Assembly (NCBI RefSeq): GCF_947496855.1
Contig: NZ_CANMED010000003.1
Span: 62,001 to 126,000, forward strand
Source: an uncultured Aquimarina sp.
GTDB taxonomy: Bacteria > Bacteroidota > Bacteroidia > Flavobacteriales > Flavobacteriaceae
DNA length: 64,000 nucleotides
Direction: 5' to 3'
How positions within the stretch are numbered: position 1 is the first letter of the stretch; each line of letters opens with the position of its first letter. Below, in pieces: positions 61,000 through 64,000 of this stretch. The notes beneath the pieces were generated by a model, which did not search any database, had not been told where the DNA came from, and saw nothing but the letters and a program-made list of their open reading frames with translations. Both the position numbers and the translations under genes were made by a program.

Positions 61000-62427
61000 T
61001 TACTCGCTCTGTAACTCGCTAATCGCATTTAAAGTATTCTTTTTGTCTTGTTCTAAATCGTTTACTACATATCTGAAAAATGTCTGTCTATCTTTGGGGT
61101 AATTCAATTCGTAATGAACAGGAACTCCAATGTTTTCGTAAAGTTTACCATTCTTATCTGTGTAAATTTCGTTTGAAACTGAAAAATACCATCCGTTTGG
61201 TAAAGTCTTTTGTAAAGCATCTGAAATTGCTCCATTTGTATGTGAGCCAATACGCTTTAAATTATTTAATTCCATTGAACTTAAAGCCATCATATCGGTT
61301 GCGCTTGCCGATTGTTGGGAAGTCATTAGGTAAACTGGTTTTGTATAAGGGTTTTTGGCAGGCTCTAAATAAATCGGTGTTTTTTTGGTGAAGTCATTAT
61401 TGTGTCTTGCTTTTTTTACACCGATTTGTTTTTTATCAACGTTAAATCTTCTCAAAATTTCTAAGGCCACTACATCTTGACCACCACCATTAAAACGAAC
61501 ATCTATAATAATATGTTTTGTTTCTTTTAGGTCTTGCATTATTGTATCCATTAACTTACTTATTCCAATTACCTCTTCTGCAATTTGTTTTTCGTAATTC
61601 AAACTGTCAAATACGTCCATGTAAGTTGAAATATATCCGTTTTCTTTAACTAGACTATCATTTAAGTTCAAATCTGCATACAGAAACATTGTTTTAATTT
61701 GAATATAGCCGACATTGTTTTCCATCTTCCCCCATTTTATAAGCCACGAATCTTTGGTCAAATCCTCTTTAAGATAATAATCTGCAACAATTTCAGCAAT
61801 CTCAAAATCGCCATATTCTTTTAATTCTTCCGTTTCTTCGTCTTCAATTTCAGACTGAATTTGACTCTCTGCCAATTCGTAAATTTCATCCGTTGGTTCT
61901 ATTGAACCGTGGTTGTCTTTTAATCTTTCAATCATATCTTCCATCACTAAAAATAAGTTAACTTCCGTACTTTTTGAGTCGATTTTATTTTTTGCTTTTT
62001 TGTAAAGACTGTCCCAATCAACATTATTGAGGTCTAAATAAGCATAATGATTTTTGTAGGTATTTGCAAAAACCTCAAAATTATATGAGATGTCGTTTTT
62101 GTCTTTTAAATTTTCATGGCACAAGTCTGGAAACTTGTTTAATCTTACATAGCGATATTTGCTAAATCCACGTTCTATGGTAAGGGTATCATTTGAAATT
62201 TGTATTGAGTTTTTAACTTCTGAAATATCGCCTTCTTTTACAGGTAAACAAGAGACATCTGTTATGTCAAAATATTTATAAGTATTAGCGTCTATTTTAA
62301 GAATTTTTCCATAACCTATAGATTCCCAAATTCCTTTGATTGAGTTATTTTTATCGTTATTTGGTTTGCAACCAATTAATAAAATTAAAATTAGTAGAAT
62401 AGCAGAAAGAGTAGCTTTAGTTCGCAT
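61000..62427 (-). CDS. S41 family peptidase, lipoprotein
   Basis: IIDVRFNGGGQDVVALEILRRF, YLMTSQQSASATDMMALSSMELNN; lipobox LIGCKPN. Confidence 0.85.
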   Translation of the reverse strand: MRTKATLSAILLILILLIGCKPNNDKNNSIKGIWESIGYGKILKIDANTYKYFDITDVSCLPVKEGDISEVKNSIQISNDTLTIERGFSKYRYVRLNKFPDLCHENLKDKNDISYNFEVFANTYKNHYAYLDLNNVDWDSLYKKAKNKIDSKSTEVNLFLVMEDMIERLKDNHGSIEPTDEIYELAESQIQSEIEDEETEELKEYGDFEIAEIVADYYLKEDLTKDSWLIKWGKMENNVGYIQIKTMFLYADLNLNDSLVKENGYISTYMDVFDSLNYEKQIAEEVIGISKLMDTIMQDLKETKHIIIDVRFNGGGQDVVALEILRRFNVDKKQIGVKKARHNNDFTKKTPIYLEPAKNPYTKPVYLMTSQQSASATDMMALSSMELNNLKRIGSHTNGAISDALQKTLPNGWYFSVSNEIYTDKNGKLYENIGVPVHYELNYPKDRQTFFRYVVNDLEQDKKNTLNAISELQSE

Positions 62428-62573
62428 AACATTATTTGATTTTCACTCTAAAGATTACATTTTTTTATGTTTGTTACAGTTTTTCTTAAATGCACCACAA
62501 CATGCGGGGATATATTACTATTACATTTAGTACCGCTTGTTATTAATTATGAACGTATACTAAACAACATAAA

Positions 62574-62596
62574 AAACAACCATAATGCACAAAAAC
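62574..62596 (-). terminator. Terminator hairpin, repeated module copy 2
   Basis: AACAACCATAATGCACAAAAACTATGATTG, T-run on minus side; similar module at 37391-37450. Confidence 0.5.
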
Positions 62597-62650
62597 TATG
62601 ATTGCTATATATTCTTACTCTTATTCACAGACTAGGGATGGCAGGATTTT

Positions 62651-63400
62651 TTATATTTTTCCATTAAGCGTTTTCAATCTATTCAGTTCGTCAAATTCTG
62701 CAACTAAAACTTTATTGTTTCTTAAGCCTTCAATTTTATTTTCTTGTATATTTATTTCAAAGCTTCGATCAATCAAATAGTTTTTAAAAGCTTCTTTATG
62801 GTTTAAATCTATTCCGCTAATTACTTGTGGGAAAGTAGTCAGAACCTTCTCCAATCTGTTTTCATCTACTTTTGGAATTTTATCACTTTTCAAGGTCAAA
62901 ACCATTGTCCCCTGTCCATAGTTTGCGCAAAAATATGCATCTGCATTAAGAAGCCCGCTTGCAACTATTCCCATTTTATGCTCAAACCCTTCCTCTACAC
63001 TAAAATGTCCTTTTGTAAATTCTTCAATTTGTTTTTCTTCTCCAGTTTTTTTCATATTTAATGAACCCATTAAAAGATTTTCAGGGATTCCACTTTTAGC
63101 GTTAGCCCATCCCCACATCCAAGAGTAATCATTGAAAGACAAGGATCCAATTACTTCTATAGGAAAATCAATATCTCCAAAAGATAAGGTTGCAGTATTT
63201 AGATCGATATTCCAAGCTAAACCTCCAGTTAAATCATTAAAATTCTGTTGTTTTTCAAAAGAAAGACCCGCATTCTGATTTACTAAGTCAATAAAATTTT
63301 TAAATTCATTCTTACTGATTAATGAAAAGTCGGATTGATTAATTTCAATATTAGTATTTTTCTTTTCAGGTTTTCCAAATAGTTTTTTAAATATACTCAT
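62651..63400 (-). CDS. DUF6882-like hypothetical protein
   Basis: GSLSFNDYSWMWGWANAKSGIPENL motif typical of the family. Confidence 0.65.
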   Translation of the reverse strand: MSIFKKLFGKPEKKNTNIEINQSDFSLISKNEFKNFIDLVNQNAGLSFEKQQNFNDLTGGLAWNIDLNTATLSFGDIDFPIEVIGSLSFNDYSWMWGWANAKSGIPENLLMGSLNMKKTGEEKQIEEFTKGHFSVEEGFEHKMGIVASGLLNADAYFCANYGQGTMVLTLKSDKIPKVDENRLEKVLTTFPQVISGIDLNHKEAFKNYLIDRSFEINIQENKIEGLRNNKVLVAEFDELNRLKTLNGKI

Positions 63401-63681
63401 AGGTTTTTTTTAATGTTCGCTAACATTTAACTATGTACAATACTAGAGCAAAAGTCAGAGATTTTTGGTCGATCACTATGCCTAAGTTTATGTTATCTTT
63501 TTATCTTTTCTAAAATACTAAATTTAAACCTTTGGCAACAAACTAAATAAAATAACTACTTTTCGTTTAAACCTAAACCCTGTTTTGTAGTATAGGTGTT
63601 GTTACGCCTTATTTCATTCTTTATTAATCTACCATCCAATAAGCTAACAATCCAGTCAATATTATTAGGTTAATTAAATAT

Positions 63682-64000
63682 TTAATTGATTTCCGAATCA
63701 TCATCTAATTTGTAAGGAACAGAAATAACTTTTCCGTTTTTCATTTCTACTTCATCTGCATCTTCACTTGCTAAATCAAGGGCTTTTTGCGTAAAAGGAT
63801 TGTCAAGATTAAAGATATGACTCCAAGCGGGAGAATTGTGTGTTATATTGAATGCCAAACCTGTATTAATTTTTAGCTTATCTGTCAATATTTTAAAGGT
63901 TTCAACTACATTCGCTCCAGCTTTTCTTAGTTCAGAAATAAATTCATATATATCATCAGTTTCGTTTAGATACCTTTTCTATTTCGGTTTCTTTATCCTC
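63682..64000 (-). pseudogene. Hypothetical protein, apparent frameshift, runs off window edge
   Basis: DDIYEFISELRKAGANVVETFKILTDKLKINTGLAFNITHNSPAWSHIF...; upstream in-frame stop, other frame EDKETEIEKVSKRN*. Confidence 0.4.

Noticed and set aside
39756-63400. CRISPR array or prophage explanation for repeats
   Set aside because: Repeats are irregularly spaced, imperfect, separated by genes, with no Cas or phage structural genes.

Overview
AT-rich chromosomal window from a Bacteroidota genome (probably Flavobacteriaceae), read by eye only. (1) 1-3109: C-terminally truncated large surface/secreted protein on the minus strand; 3.5-5.8 kb: acyl-CoA oxidase/dehydrogenase. (2) 6-32 kb: a divergently arranged NtrY/NtrC-type two-component system faces a long ABC-efflux block: small secreted protein, HlyD-like adaptor, MacB-type ATPase, five tandem FtsX/MacB permeases, a decayed permease remnant, a sixth intact permease, a DUF2807-like protein, a second ATPase and a TolC-like protein. 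The two transcription-unit heads (about 8.8 kb and 24.2 kb) carry the same cis-regulatory cassette: two ~19-bp palindromes about 21 bp apart, then a sigma54-like GGCA element at the same distance. An unannotated TolC 3' remnant lies beyond an S8 peptidase gene. (3) 34.5 kb: degenerate double-glycine-leader-type peptide gene. (4) About 39.7-63.4 kb: mostly minus-strand, functionally unrelated small genes (GIY-YIG, SnoaL-like, GNAT, serine hydrolases, SRPBCC, DUF4349, S41, DUF6882, small ORFs) separated by a recurrent imperfect inverted-repeat element. Several copies lie directly at gene stop codons, resembling an integrase-less attC-like (CALIN-like) cassette array. No integrase, CRISPR array, rRNA or tRNA was recognised.
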